Below are positions 52,033 to 61,989 of a stretch of DNA of 64,000 bases, one piece after another. The notes beneath the pieces were generated by a model, which was not told where the DNA came from, ran no database searches, and saw nothing but the letters and a program-made list of their open reading frames with translations. The position numbers were made by a program, and so were the translations under genes. Every line of letters starts with the position of its first letter. The first letter of the stretch is position 1. Origin of the DNA: Cyclobacteriaceae bacterium (GTDB taxonomy: Bacteria; Bacteroidota; Bacteroidia; Cytophagales; Cyclobacteriaceae); assembly GCA_023151255.1 (NCBI GenBank), contig JAKLJG010000007.1, positions 62,001-126,000 of the forward strand, given 5' to 3'.

Positions 52033-53178
52033 ATGAAATTCGGAACCAAAGCCGTACATGCAGGCGTAGAGCCAGATCCCTCAACCGGGGCAATCATGAC
52101 CCCCATATTTCAAACTTCAACGTACGTACAGGAAGCACCCGCCAAACATAAAGGGTACGCCTATGCGCGCGGAGCCAACCCTACCCGGAGCGCCCTGCAA
52201 AAAAGCATTGCCGCCCTGGAGAACGGAAAATTTGCGCTGTGCTTCTCGTCAGGCATGGGCGCCACCGATACCGTGATTAAACTGCTCAATGCGGGCGATG
52301 AAGTGATTACCAGCAACGACCTGTATGGCGGCTCATACCGCATGTTTAAACGCGTGTACGAGCGGTTGGGAATAAAATTTCATTTTATTGATTTAACCAA
52401 CGCCAACAACATAAACCAGTACCTCAACGGGAACACAAAGTTGATTTGGCTGGAAACACCCAGCAACCCGTTAATGAATGTAATTGACATAAAAGCATGC
52501 GTGGAAATTGCCAAAACAAAAAATATTCGGGTGGCGGTTGATAACACCTTTGCATCGCCTTATCTGCAAAACCCGCTTGACCTGGGTACCGATATTGTGA
52601 TGCACTCGGTAACCAAGTACCTGAGCGGCCACTCCGATGTAATCATGGGTGCTTTGGTAACCAACGATGAAAAACTACACCAGGATCTTGCTTTCATCCA
52701 GAACTCCTGTGGTGCGGTACCGGGGCCACAGGATTCCTTCCTCGTACTCAGGGGTATCAAAACTCTTCACCTCCGGATGGAACGCCATTGCCTGAACGGC
52801 CGGAAGATTGCTGAGTTCCTGGCGGCTCATCCGAAAGTAGGCAACGTTTACTGGCCGGGCTTTACTTCACATCCGAACCATGCGGTGGCCAAAAAACAAA
52901 TGCGCGACTTTGGCGGGATGCTTTCGTTTACACTGAAGAACGATGATCTTGAAAAGGCGTTTACACTGATGAAAAGTGTTCAGTTGTTTTCATTGGCTGA
53001 ATCATTGGGCGGAGTTGAATCGCTTATTAACCACCCCGCTTCTATGACGCATGCCAGCATACCAAAAGAAGAGCGGATTAAAAACGGTCTAGTGGACTCA
53101 TTAATCCGCTTAAGCATAGGCATTGAAGATGCCGATGATCTAATCAACGATTTGGAGCAGGCACTGGTTAAGGTATAA
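52033..53178 (+). CDS. Cystathionine gamma-synthase/lyase-family PLP enzyme
   Basis: 381 residues of the Cys/Met-metabolism PLP family (fold I): GYAYARGANPTRSALQ, the PLP-contact FSSGMGATD, and the PLP lysine K195 in SVTKYLSGHSD. The ATG at 52033 was chosen for the family's KFGTKAVHAG start. Members make or split cystathionine; synthase, beta-lyase and gamma-lyase cannot be told apart by sequence alone. Confidence 0.92.
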   Translation: MKFGTKAVHAGVEPDPSTGAIMTPIFQTSTYVQEAPAKHKGYAYARGANPTRSALQKSIAALENGKFALCFSSGMGATDTVIKLLNAGDEVITSNDLYGGSYRMFKRVYERLGIKFHFIDLTNANNINQYLNGNTKLIWLETPSNPLMNVIDIKACVEIAKTKNIRVAVDNTFASPYLQNPLDLGTDIVMHSVTKYLSGHSDVIMGALVTNDEKLHQDLAFIQNSCGAVPGPQDSFLVLRGIKTLHLRMERHCLNGRKIAEFLAAHPKVGNVYWPGFTSHPNHAVAKKQMRDFGGMLSFTLKNDDLEKAFTLMKSVQLFSLAESLGGVESLINHPASMTHASIPKEERIKNGLVDSLIRLSIGIEDADDLINDLEQALVKV

Positions 53179-53184
53179 CCTGAG

Positions 53185-55251
53185 TTAAGCAGGCTTTTTC
53201 GGCAAGCGTACTATAAACTCGCTGCCTTTACCGGGCTGTGAATTCAGTTCAATACTGCCATTAAGGCGGTCAACCAGAATTTTCACAATGGCAAGCCCCA
53301 GGCCGTTCGAGCTTTCACCTCCGGTTGGCCGGGCACTCAGTTTTTTAAATTTCTGATAGAGAAATTTTTTATCCTCTTCGCTGAAACCGGGTCCCTGATC
53401 TTTAACCGACAACCTAACGGCATCGCCTTCATCGGCCAATAATACAGTTACGGCAGATTGTGCCGGAGAAAATTTTATAGCATTGGAGAGCAGGTTGTCA
53501 ACGATACGCGAAACATAGTCGTAATCGGAGGCGATTTGACCCGCCAAGCCCTCAGCAGTTAACTGAATTGATTTACCGGAGGCAGCCGGGATAAAGGCTG
53601 CAATTCGGTCGTTAATAAGTTGGTCAAGGTTAAACGAAGTAAAGCCCGGCTCACGGTTTACATCCAGCGAGTTAACATCAAGCAAGTCGGTAATCAGATC
53701 AAGGCCGGCCCTTGTTGAATCAAGCATCAACCCCAGGTACTTTTTTTGTTCGGAGGTGAGCGAGCCTTTCATTTCAATTAAACTGGCCAGTCCGCGGATG
53801 CGATTTAATGGCGACTTCAGGTCGTGCGCCACAATATTCATCAGGGTATCTTTCTCATGGTTCAAATCAGAGAGCTCGCGGTTATGGCGTGCCAGTTGCT
53901 CATTCTGGCGGATAATTTCCCTGCGCTGTGCTTCAATTTCTGCATTCTGCAACATCAGGCGTTCTGCTGCTTCCTTGCGTTTCTTTGTATTGCGCCATTG
54001 CATAAACACCACCAGGCTTACAAAAAAAACTACAACATAAAGGATTGTATTCTGAAGCCGTTGCTGGCGTATCACAGATTCATTCTGTACGGCTACTGCT
54101 TTTAACTGCTCGTTCTCTCTTTCTTTCTTCTCTATTTCCAGTTGAAACTGCAGTTTCTCAATTTCACGTGCCAGGTCAACACTTACCAGTGATTCCTTCA
54201 GGATCAGGTACTGGTTGATATACTTTGCAGCCTCCTCTCGCTTGCCGGTTTGTTCATAAATTTTTCCGAGGTAAAAATTAGCATCCCGTTTCAAATCAAG
54301 GTGTACTTCGGATTTTAGCTCAACAACCTGCTTCAGGTAAGGAACGGCATCACTATACTCTTTCAGCTGATAATGGACATTCCCCATCAACAGGTTGGCA
54401 CGGGGCATCAGGCGCTGATTTTTATTTTTTACAACCATGGCATAAGCAAGATGCGCCAGGCTGTCGGCCTTTTTGTAATTTCCACTCTTTACCAGGAACT
54501 CTGCCCATCCCAGCCTGATTTCCGCCAGGCTAATGTGGTCATCAATTCGTTGGGCAATGGAGTCGGCCTGCTCAAAACACCGGTTAGCCTCATTTACCCG
54601 TTTCAATTCACTATACACCAGGCCCAGTTCTGAAAGGGCCGAAAGCAGGGTTCGGGGTTCGCCCACTTTTTTACGCAGGTTATATGCCTTTACTGACATA
54701 TCCAGCGCTTTTTCAAAATCATTTTGTGATTTATAGATGTTGGAAAGACTGCGGTAAACATAGGCCAGCCCGGCTGGCTCCTGGATCACCTCAAAAATCT
54801 GAAGTGCCTGAATAAGATTTTCGTAAGCCCGCGCATAGTCGCCCTGATCAAAAAACAGACGCCCGAAATTATTATATCCATAAGCAAGCTGTACCGAATC
54901 GTTTTGCTGTTGGGCCACCTCAATGGCACGGGTATGAAAATCAAATGATGATTTATAGTCGCCCTTATAGGCCTTTGCCAATCCGATAAAACTTAACGGC
55001 TTGGAAAGTTCCTTTGGTAAATTTAATTCCTGGCCGATTTCATAAGCACGGGTACAGTACCAGATGGTGCTATCCGGATAGGATAACCGGTAAGCAAAGC
55101 CAATATCGTTCAGTATATCAAACTGCTTGCGTTTATCAACGCGCGGCAGCAGGTTGCGCAGGCTGTCAATACGAGAAAATTGCTGACCATACGTGGCTTC
55201 CAATTGAATAAAAAAGCCCACCAAAACAGCAATCAAGGCCCGAAAAAGCAT
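53185..55251 (-). CDS. TPR-containing sensor histidine kinase
   Basis: 688 residues: a signal peptide (about 1-22), seven or so TPR repeats in the periplasm (about 40-350), a transmembrane helix (about 402-418), a coiled coil (425-470), then HisKA with H476 in VAHDLKSPLNRIRG and HATPase_c (N box NLLSNAIKFSPAQ, G1 DQGPGFSEED, G2 GLGLAIV). No response-regulator gene is next to it, so its partner is elsewhere. This architecture is common in Bacteroidota. Confidence 0.94.
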   Translation of the reverse strand: MLFRALIAVLVGFFIQLEATYGQQFSRIDSLRNLLPRVDKRKQFDILNDIGFAYRLSYPDSTIWYCTRAYEIGQELNLPKELSKPLSFIGLAKAYKGDYKSSFDFHTRAIEVAQQQNDSVQLAYGYNNFGRLFFDQGDYARAYENLIQALQIFEVIQEPAGLAYVYRSLSNIYKSQNDFEKALDMSVKAYNLRKKVGEPRTLLSALSELGLVYSELKRVNEANRCFEQADSIAQRIDDHISLAEIRLGWAEFLVKSGNYKKADSLAHLAYAMVVKNKNQRLMPRANLLMGNVHYQLKEYSDAVPYLKQVVELKSEVHLDLKRDANFYLGKIYEQTGKREEAAKYINQYLILKESLVSVDLAREIEKLQFQLEIEKKERENEQLKAVAVQNESVIRQQRLQNTILYVVVFFVSLVVFMQWRNTKKRKEAAERLMLQNAEIEAQRREIIRQNEQLARHNRELSDLNHEKDTLMNIVAHDLKSPLNRIRGLASLIEMKGSLTSEQKKYLGLMLDSTRAGLDLITDLLDVNSLDVNREPGFTSFNLDQLINDRIAAFIPAASGKSIQLTAEGLAGQIASDYDYVSRIVDNLLSNAIKFSPAQSAVTVLLADEGDAVRLSVKDQGPGFSEEDKKFLYQKFKKLSARPTGGESSNGLGLAIVKILVDRLNGSIELNSQPGKGSEFIVRLPKKPA

Positions 55252-55322
55252 TACCCGGTAAATTTTACCCGCAAAGGTAACGATTACCCTGCAGCCCGCA
55301 ATTTTATTGAATGATCAGCGTG

Positions 55323-56549
55323 TTAATCCGATTCAACAAAATCCAGATCCTTACCAAAGGTTTCACTCAGAAAGGCAAGTGAAACCAACGCAATGATAAT
55401 AGTAGCTATACCAACCATGAAGGCACCCGAAATAATACCGTACGAATCACGCAGAAACTTAAAGGCAATGGTTAACGGCACAACCGTGCCGCGGATAAAA
55501 TTCGGGACCGAGGTGGCCACCGTTGATCGAAGGTTGGTGCCAAACTGTTCGGCAGCAATGGTAACAAACAGCGCCCAGTAGCCAACACCGAACCCAAGGA
55601 AGAAACAGGTAAGATAAAAGAACGAGGTTGATTTTACCGGTGCAGCCAGGTATAACAAAATAAAAGCCAGCGTGAGTAAAATATAAACCCGTACAATACG
55701 CTTGCGTGATCGAAACCACTGACTGAACAGTCCGCTGCTTAAGTCACCAGCCACCAGGCCCAGGTAACTGAACATCACGGCATCTCCGGCCACAATGGGT
55801 CCGGGTATGCCCAAGTGGGCCGAAAATTCCGGAGAGAATGTTATCAGGATGCCAATGGTAAACCAAATGGGCAATCCGATAAGGATGCAGTTTACAAACC
55901 GTTTAAACCGGTCTGTATTCGTAAATAATTGCAGGAAGTTTCCGCGCTCAACAGTTTTTTCTTTCAGTTGCATAAACATGCCGGACTCAAACACACTGAT
56001 GCGTGTAATCAGCAACAGCAAGCCCAATCCTCCGCCAATAAAATACGATACCTGCCAGTCAAACTGCTTGGCAATAAAGTTGGCCATAACGGCTCCCAGT
56101 AAACCCACGCTGGCCACCAGTGTTGTACCGTATCCCCTCAATCGGGTAGGCAGCACTTCCGAAACTAATGTGATGCCCGCACCCAATTCACCGGCCAAAC
56201 CAATACCGGCAATAAACCGCAGCCAGGCATATTGCTCCACCGTGGAAACAAAACCATTGGCAATGTTAGCCAGCGAATACAACAGAATGGACCCGAACAA
56301 CACCGACAGCCGCCCCTTCTTATCGCCCATAATACCCCATAGGATGCCACCAACCAACAGGCCGGTCATCTGCACACGCAAGAGAAATTCTCCCTGATCA
56401 AACTGCTCGGCCTGTGGCACACCCAGTGCAGCCAGGCTGGGGATGCGCACAATGCTGAACAGCAGCAAGTCGTAGATGTCAACAAAATAGCCAAGGGCCG
56501 CTACAATAACCGGAATGCTAAAGAGCTTTCGAAGATCGCCTGGTTGCAT
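55323..56549 (-). CDS. MFS transporter
   Basis: 408 residues with 12 helices and the MFS loop between helices 2 and 3 (GDKKGRLSVLFGSILLY). The central pattern of charged loops and the acidic LRFIAGIGLAGELGAGITLVSE stretch resembles the sugar/metabolite:proton symporter group. The substrate is unknown. It is divergent from the BNR-repeat gene, with 144 bases between them. Confidence 0.88.
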   Translation of the reverse strand: MQPGDLRKLFSIPVIVAALGYFVDIYDLLLFSIVRIPSLAALGVPQAEQFDQGEFLLRVQMTGLLVGGILWGIMGDKKGRLSVLFGSILLYSLANIANGFVSTVEQYAWLRFIAGIGLAGELGAGITLVSEVLPTRLRGYGTTLVASVGLLGAVMANFIAKQFDWQVSYFIGGGLGLLLLITRISVFESGMFMQLKEKTVERGNFLQLFTNTDRFKRFVNCILIGLPIWFTIGILITFSPEFSAHLGIPGPIVAGDAVMFSYLGLVAGDLSSGLFSQWFRSRKRIVRVYILLTLAFILLYLAAPVKSTSFFYLTCFFLGFGVGYWALFVTIAAEQFGTNLRSTVATSVPNFIRGTVVPLTIAFKFLRDSYGIISGAFMVGIATIIIALVSLAFLSETFGKDLDFVESD

Positions 56550-56693
56550 AGGTAAAATTTCCCTGAAAATAGAGGTCTTTCGCCAAACTCAAAATTTCAA
56601 CCGGGCAAATACAAAAGCTTTATTCGCCATTGATAGAAAAGTTCAAGGTCAATTGATAACTTAACCCTAATCTCACATCCAAAATCAACACCT

Positions 56694-59600
56694 ATGAAAA
56701 AGTATTACCTGCTTATTGTATGCCTGCTGGCCTTGTGGCCGCACCTGTACGCACAAAAGAAACCGGCAGCCTCACCGGCAACTGTATCGTACGACCAGAA
56801 ACTCTATCAGGCGCTGGAATGGCGCAGCATCGGTCCCTACCGGGGTGGCCGGTCCGCAGCCGTAACCGGAGTGCCCGGGAAACCAAACCTGTTTTATTTC
56901 GGGGCCACCGGTGGCGGTGTTTGGCGTACCACTGATGCCGGTAACACCTGGGAGAACATCTCGGATGGCTTCTTTGGCGGCTCTATTGGCGCGGTGGCCG
57001 TTAGTGAATACGACAACAACGTAATATACGTGGGCGGAGGCGAAAAAACCGTGCGTGGTAACGTATCGTATGGTTATGGTATGTGGAAATCGGTGGATGC
57101 CGGTAAAACATGGACACAGATTGGATTAAAAGATTCGCGGCACATACCCCGCGTACGCATCCATCCGAAAAATCCTGACGTTGTTTATGCTGCAGTACTC
57201 GGTGATTTGTTCAAATCATCGGAAGAACGTGGCGTTTATAAATCTGTTGATGGCGGCAAAACCTGGAAGCGCACCTTGTTTGCCAATGCCGATGCCGGGG
57301 CGGTTGACCTGTGCTTCGATCCAAATAATCCGCGTGTGATGTACGCCTCCACCTGGCGTATCCGAAGAACTCCTTACAGCCTTGAAAGTGGTGGTGAAGG
57401 CTCAGCCATGTGGAAGAGTACCGATGGCGGAGATACCTGGACGAACATCACACAAAGTGAGGGCTTACCCAAAGGCACCTGGGGTATTGTCGGCATCAGT
57501 GTATCACCAGTAAACTCCAACCGGGTTTATGCCATCATTGAAAATGAAAATGGCGGTGTTTACCGAAGCGATGATGCCGGTAAAACCTGGCGCAAAATGA
57601 ATGACGACCGTAACCTGCGCCAACGAGCCTGGTATTATACCCGCATTTATGCCGATCCAAAAGACCAGGATATGGTGTATGTAGTTAACGTATCGTACCA
57701 CCGCTCCAAAGATGGCGGCCGGACATTCCAGGCGTTTAACGCTCCCCATGGCGACCACCACGATTTGTGGATTGCACCCGAAGACAATCAACGCATGATT
57801 ATTGCCGATGATGGCGGTGCCCAGGTAAGTTTTGACGGGGGTGAAAACTGGACTACCTACATGAACCAGCCTACGGCCCAGTTCTATCGGGTAACCACCG
57901 ACAACGCTTTCCCCTATCGCATTTACGGAGCCCAGCAGGATAATACAACCGTTCGGATTTATCACCGTACCGATGGATTTGCCATCACCGAAAGCGATTG
58001 GGAAGTAACAGCAGGAAGTGAAAGCGGCCACCTGGCGCCCGATCCGACTGATCTTGATGTTGTTTATGGCGGAAACTATGGCGGGTTGCTTGAAATGGAA
58101 AACCACCGAACCAAAGAAAGCCGCGCTGTTAACGTGTGGCCTAACAACCCGATGGGTCACGGAGCCGAAGATATGAAGTACCGCTTCCAATGGAACTTCC
58201 CGATCTTCTTCTCACCGCACAACCCCAAAAAACTGTATACCACTTCTAACCACGTGCACGTAACCTATAATGGCGGACAATCGTGGGAAACCATCAGCCC
58301 AGACCTGACACGGAACGATAAATCAAAACTTGGCCCTTCGGGCGGGCCCATTACCAAAGACAACACCAGCGTAGAATATTACTGTACCATCTTCGCTGCA
58401 GGTGAGTCGCCCTATGAAAAAGATTTTATCGTTACCGGTTCGGATGACGGCCTTATTCATGTAACTATTGATGGCGGAAAAGAGTGGAAAAATGTAACAC
58501 CCAAAGACATGCCCGAATGGATGATGATTAACAGCGTGGAGTTTGATGCCCACCAGAAAGGCGGCATTTACATTGCCGGTACCCGCTACAAACTTGGCGA
58601 CTATCAACCCTACCTGTATAAATCGAAAGACTACGGCAAAACCTGGACAAAGATTACAGCAGGCATTGACCCCGGCCACTTTACCCGTGTACTGCGCGCT
58701 GACCCTAAACGAAAAGGCTTGCTTTATGCCGGAACCGAATCAGGAATGTACATCTCCTTTGATGATGGCGCCAGCTGGAAGTCTTTCCAACTCAATCTGC
58801 CCATTGTGCCGATTACTGACCTGACAATTAAAAACGACAACCTTATTGCCGCTACACAGGGACGAAGTTTCTGGCTGATTGATGATTTGACCCCCCTTCA
58901 TCAGCTATCTGATCAGGTGGCGGCTGCCGATTCGTACCTGTTTAAGCCTATGCCGAGTTACCGCATGGGGCCCGCCTTTAGTTTCGGCCGTGCACCCAGA
59001 ACGGCCGGCCAAAATCATCCCGGTGGAGTTATGGTGCATTACTACCTGAGGGATACCACCAAGATGCAGGTGAGCCTGGAGTTTTTAGAAGCAAATGGCA
59101 AACTGATTAAGAAATTTTCAACCAAGCCCGACCTGAAAGCCAAAGAAGAAAAATTAACGGTGAAGCAGCCGGGTATGAACCGCTTTAACTGGAACATGCG
59201 GTATCCAAATGCCGAATCGTTTGATGGCATGATCCTTTGGGCCGCTTCACTTAACGGCCCGCGTGCCCTGCCCGGTACCTATAAAGTGCGGTTAACGGTT
59301 AATGGTAAATCGATGGAATCAGATTTTGAAATCCTGAAAGATCCGCGTTCTACCGCTACCGATGCTGACCTGAAAGCCCAGTTTGATTTTGTACAGGAGA
59401 TATTGGCCAAAGTAAGCGAAACCCACGTGGCCATTAAGAAGATACGGCAAGCCCGCGAGCAGATTAACCGTGCCATCGACCCGATTAAAGACCAGAAAGA
59501 AGCCATGAAGGATGTGCTTGACAAAGCCAAGGCCATTCAGGATAACATGAAAGCCATTGAGGAAACGCTGTATCAAACCAAAAATCGCAGCGGACAGGAC

Positions 59601-59828
59601 CCGCTCAACTTCCCAATACGGCTGAATAACAAGCTGGCGCATTTAAACTCGCTGGCCGGTAACGGCAATAGCCGACCGACCGACCAGATGGTAGAGTTTA
59701 AAAAGGAAATTACAGCCGAGATCGATAAACACCTGAATGCCCTGAACAAAATCTTTAAAGAAGATTTACCGGCATTCAATTCATTGGTTAAACAGAAAAA
59801 TATCGATGCGGTGATACTTAAAGATTAA
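56694..59828 (+). CDS. Large secreted BNR/sortilin-type beta-propeller protein
   Basis: 1044 residues: signal peptide (about 1-20, ending LYA), then two seven-bladed-type propellers built from BNR/Asp-box repeats of the form SxDxGxTW (TTDAGNTWENI, VDAGKTWTQIG, VDGGKTWKRT, TDGGDTWTNI, DGGENWTTY, DGGKEWKNVT, DYGKTWTKI, DDGASWKSF, about ten copies) to residue 735. A beta-sandwich stretch follows (about 780-880), then a helical coiled coil (about 900-1035). It belongs to the VPS10/sortilin-like glycosyl-hydrolase-annotated group; no catalytic site is recognised, so a hydrolase role is unproven. Confidence 0.9.
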   Translation: MKKYYLLIVCLLALWPHLYAQKKPAASPATVSYDQKLYQALEWRSIGPYRGGRSAAVTGVPGKPNLFYFGATGGGVWRTTDAGNTWENISDGFFGGSIGAVAVSEYDNNVIYVGGGEKTVRGNVSYGYGMWKSVDAGKTWTQIGLKDSRHIPRVRIHPKNPDVVYAAVLGDLFKSSEERGVYKSVDGGKTWKRTLFANADAGAVDLCFDPNNPRVMYASTWRIRRTPYSLESGGEGSAMWKSTDGGDTWTNITQSEGLPKGTWGIVGISVSPVNSNRVYAIIENENGGVYRSDDAGKTWRKMNDDRNLRQRAWYYTRIYADPKDQDMVYVVNVSYHRSKDGGRTFQAFNAPHGDHHDLWIAPEDNQRMIIADDGGAQVSFDGGENWTTYMNQPTAQFYRVTTDNAFPYRIYGAQQDNTTVRIYHRTDGFAITESDWEVTAGSESGHLAPDPTDLDVVYGGNYGGLLEMENHRTKESRAVNVWPNNPMGHGAEDMKYRFQWNFPIFFSPHNPKKLYTTSNHVHVTYNGGQSWETISPDLTRNDKSKLGPSGGPITKDNTSVEYYCTIFAAGESPYEKDFIVTGSDDGLIHVTIDGGKEWKNVTPKDMPEWMMINSVEFDAHQKGGIYIAGTRYKLGDYQPYLYKSKDYGKTWTKITAGIDPGHFTRVLRADPKRKGLLYAGTESGMYISFDDGASWKSFQLNLPIVPITDLTIKNDNLIAATQGRSFWLIDDLTPLHQLSDQVAAADSYLFKPMPSYRMGPAFSFGRAPRTAGQNHPGGVMVHYYLRDTTKMQVSLEFLEANGKLIKKFSTKPDLKAKEEKLTVKQPGMNRFNWNMRYPNAESFDGMILWAASLNGPRALPGTYKVRLTVNGKSMESDFEILKDPRSTATDADLKAQFDFVQEILAKVSETHVAIKKIRQAREQINRAIDPIKDQKEAMKDVLDKAKAIQDNMKAIEETLYQTKNRSGQDPLNFPIRLNNKLAHLNSLAGNGNSRPTDQMVEFKKEITAEIDKHLNALNKIFKEDLPAFNSLVKQKNIDAVILKD

Positions 59829-59850
59829 CAGAAGAGCCCTGTTGAATTAC

Positions 59851-59880
59851 TAAAGCCCGGTATAAACCGGGCTTTATTTT
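59851..59880. terminator. Rho-independent terminator after the BNR gene
   Basis: AAAGCCCGGT - ATAA - ACCGGGCTTT, a perfect 10-bp stem followed by ATTTTT. It ends the plus-strand gene and may also serve the convergent small gene whose stop codon begins at its right end. Confidence 0.88.
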
Positions 59881-60056
59881 TATAGCTTGATGATCTTGCG
59901 GCTAACCAAGTACCACGCCAATGGCCCCAGCAGGGGGAATACAAGGATAATCACAATCCACAGCAGCCGTTTTTCCATTGACGCTTCCTGTTTCCACACA
60001 TCCAGGATGGCAAGTACATCAATAACGATGATGAGTACATAAAATAATCGGCTCAT
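59880..60056 (-). CDS. PLDc_N-domain mini membrane protein
   Basis: 58 residues: two transmembrane helices (about 4-19 and 31-50) with the phospholipase D nuclease N-terminal (PLDc_N) signature LLWIVIILVFPLLGPLAWYL. Such small proteins are found in many bacteria, with unknown function. It starts with ATG at 60056 and is seven bases downstream of the OmpA gene stop, so the two may share a message. Confidence 0.8.
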   Translation of the reverse strand: MSRLFYVLIIVIDVLAILDVWKQEASMEKRLLWIVIILVFPLLGPLAWYLVSRKIIKL

Positions 60057-60062
60057 AAAAAT

Positions 60063-61013
60063 TTAGTTGGTTTCGAGTATCCTGAATAATTCGTCCAGGT
60101 TGGGGGTAATAATAATTTCCGTCCGCCTGTTCTTCTGTTTATTTTGAGGGGTATCGTTAGCCGCCAGCGGAGTAAACTCACCCCTGCCTGCAGCCGTAAT
60201 TTGTTTTGGCGAAACACCTGCTTTGGTAAGAATTTTTGTTATTGCTGTAGCGCGCATCACGCTTAAATCCCAGTTATCCTGCATGTACTGCGATTTTCGT
60301 GAAATGGGAACGTTATCAGTGTGGCCTTCAACCATAATGTTTATATCGCGCTGATCTTTAACAGCTTTTGCCAGTTGCTGCAAGGCGGTAACCCCTTTGG
60401 CATCCACTTCAGTGCTACCCGAAGCAAACAGCAGTTGCTCGGCCAGCGAAACATATACCTTGCCGTTTTTTACATTAACGGTTAAATCGTTTTCTTTAAA
60501 ATTAAGTAGTGCATTAGAAATTTTGTTCTTCAAATCATTAACCGCTTTATCTTTCGCAGCCAGCACCGCTTCAAGTTCACGCACTTTCTTTTCGCGTTCC
60601 GAAAGGCTGGTACTCAGCGAGTCGTTCATCCTGCGGGTCCGTTCCAGGCTGTTTTGTATAGCCAGCAGTTGCTCCTGCTGCTGGGCCATATCGCGGTTCA
60701 GCTTGCCGCTGCTGGTAAGCAGGTTTTTGTAATAGGCGTTCAGTTTATCGTACTCCTGGTTTAACTCGGCCAACCTGGCCGTTTTCGATTTTAGATCAGC
60801 ACCCAGGCTTGAGGTATCAGCAACCAGGCTTTTCACTTTTTCATCCAGGGCTGCCAATTCCTGGTTAGCTTTTTCGAGTTGCTGGTTACGTTCGGCCAGA
60901 TCGGCTTCCAGTTTAACCTTTTGTGCCAGCATATCGTCATACTTTTTCTTGGTAACTACACAGGAAGACAACAAAAAAGGTAAAGCAAGTAATAATGTGT
61001 TGGTACGAATCAT
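60063..61013 (-). CDS. OmpA-family lipoprotein with long coiled coil
   Basis: 316 residues from the ATG at 61013 (a longer start at 61052 would precede the signal peptide). Lipobox LSSC (C18) anchors it; a long coiled coil (about 25-165) follows, then the OmpA/MotB peptidoglycan-binding domain: INIMVEGHTDNVPI, LSVMRATAITKILTKAG, AAGRGEFTPLA and NKQKNRRTEI. It links the outer membrane to the cell wall. It lies upstream of the PLDc_N gene. Confidence 0.93.
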   Translation of the reverse strand: MIRTNTLLLALPFLLSSCVVTKKKYDDMLAQKVKLEADLAERNQQLEKANQELAALDEKVKSLVADTSSLGADLKSKTARLAELNQEYDKLNAYYKNLLTSSGKLNRDMAQQQEQLLAIQNSLERTRRMNDSLSTSLSEREKKVRELEAVLAAKDKAVNDLKNKISNALLNFKENDLTVNVKNGKVYVSLAEQLLFASGSTEVDAKGVTALQQLAKAVKDQRDINIMVEGHTDNVPISRKSQYMQDNWDLSVMRATAITKILTKAGVSPKQITAAGRGEFTPLAANDTPQNKQKNRRTEIIITPNLDELFRILETN

Positions 61014-61132
61014 AAGTTTAAAAAATGGTTTGGTAAATATCGGCAGAAACATCGGAAATAAAAGAGGAAGTCAGGGCCAACCTGATACAGATTCTGCTAT
61101 CTTAAAGCAAAACTTTAATGCTTATGGAAGGA

Positions 61133-61987
61133 ATGCTCAAACCCGGCTCGCTTAAAAATAAAACCATCATCATTACCGGTGGCGGTACCGGTCTGGGCCG
61201 CTCCATGGGTAAATACATGCTTGAACTTGGCGCCAATCTGGTTATTACAAGCCGTAAAACCGAAGTAATCACTAAAGCGGCTACTGAATTAATGAAAGAA
61301 ACGGGCGGTAACGCTTTGGCGGTGGCTTGCGATGTTCGGAAGTACGATGAGATTGAAAATGTACTAAAACAGGCCGAAACGTCTTTCGGGCAGATTCATG
61401 GTGTGCTGAACAACGCAGCCGGAAATTTTATCAGTCCTACCGAACGGTTGTCGCACCGGGCGTTTGATATTGTTGTGGATATTGTTTTAAAAGGAACCTA
61501 TTACACTACCCTGGCTGCTGGCAAAAACTGGATTGCCAAGAAACAACCGGGGGTATTTCTGAACATTGTTACAACATACGCCTGGACGGGCTCCGGTTAT
61601 GTTGTCCCATCGGCTTGCGGTAAAGCGGGTGTGCTGGCGCTGACCCGTTCATTGGCGGTAGAGTGGGCTAAATACAACATCCGGAGTAACGCCATTGCAC
61701 CCGGTCCCTTTCCTACCGAAGGGGCCTGGAGCCGGCTGCTTCCGGGCGATTTGGTAAAGAAATTTGATCCGGCAGCACGCATTCCACTCAAGCGCGTTGG
61801 TGAACACCAGGAACTGGCCAACCTGGCGGCCTACCTGATGTCGGACTATTCTGCTTACATCAATGGCGAAGTAATCACCATAGATGGTGGCGAGTGGCTG
61901 CGCAACGGAGGGGAATTCAGCCACCTGGAAGCTATACCCGAAACAATGTGGGATGAACTGGAGCGTATGAGAGGAGGTGGTAAATAA
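61133..61987 (+). CDS. 2,4-dienoyl-CoA-reductase-like SDR
   Basis: 284 residues from the ATG at 61133; two in-frame ATGs at 61118 and 61124 are alternatives. NAD(P)-binding GGGTGLGRSMG is at the N-terminus. The usual SDR YxxxK is replaced by S-A-C-G-K, but the upstream tyrosine in TTYAWTGSGYVVPSACGKAG matches the mitochondrial 2,4-dienoyl-CoA reductase (DECR1) pattern, where that tyrosine and the lysine are the catalytic pair. PGPFPTEGAWSRL is a further match. Role in oxidation of unsaturated fatty acids is likely. Confidence 0.92.
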   Translation: MLKPGSLKNKTIIITGGGTGLGRSMGKYMLELGANLVITSRKTEVITKAATELMKETGGNALAVACDVRKYDEIENVLKQAETSFGQIHGVLNNAAGNFISPTERLSHRAFDIVVDIVLKGTYYTTLAAGKNWIAKKQPGVFLNIVTTYAWTGSGYVVPSACGKAGVLALTRSLAVEWAKYNIRSNAIAPGPFPTEGAWSRLLPGDLVKKFDPAARIPLKRVGEHQELANLAAYLMSDYSAYINGEVITIDGGEWLRNGGEFSHLEAIPETMWDELERMRGGGK

Positions 61988-61989
61988 AA

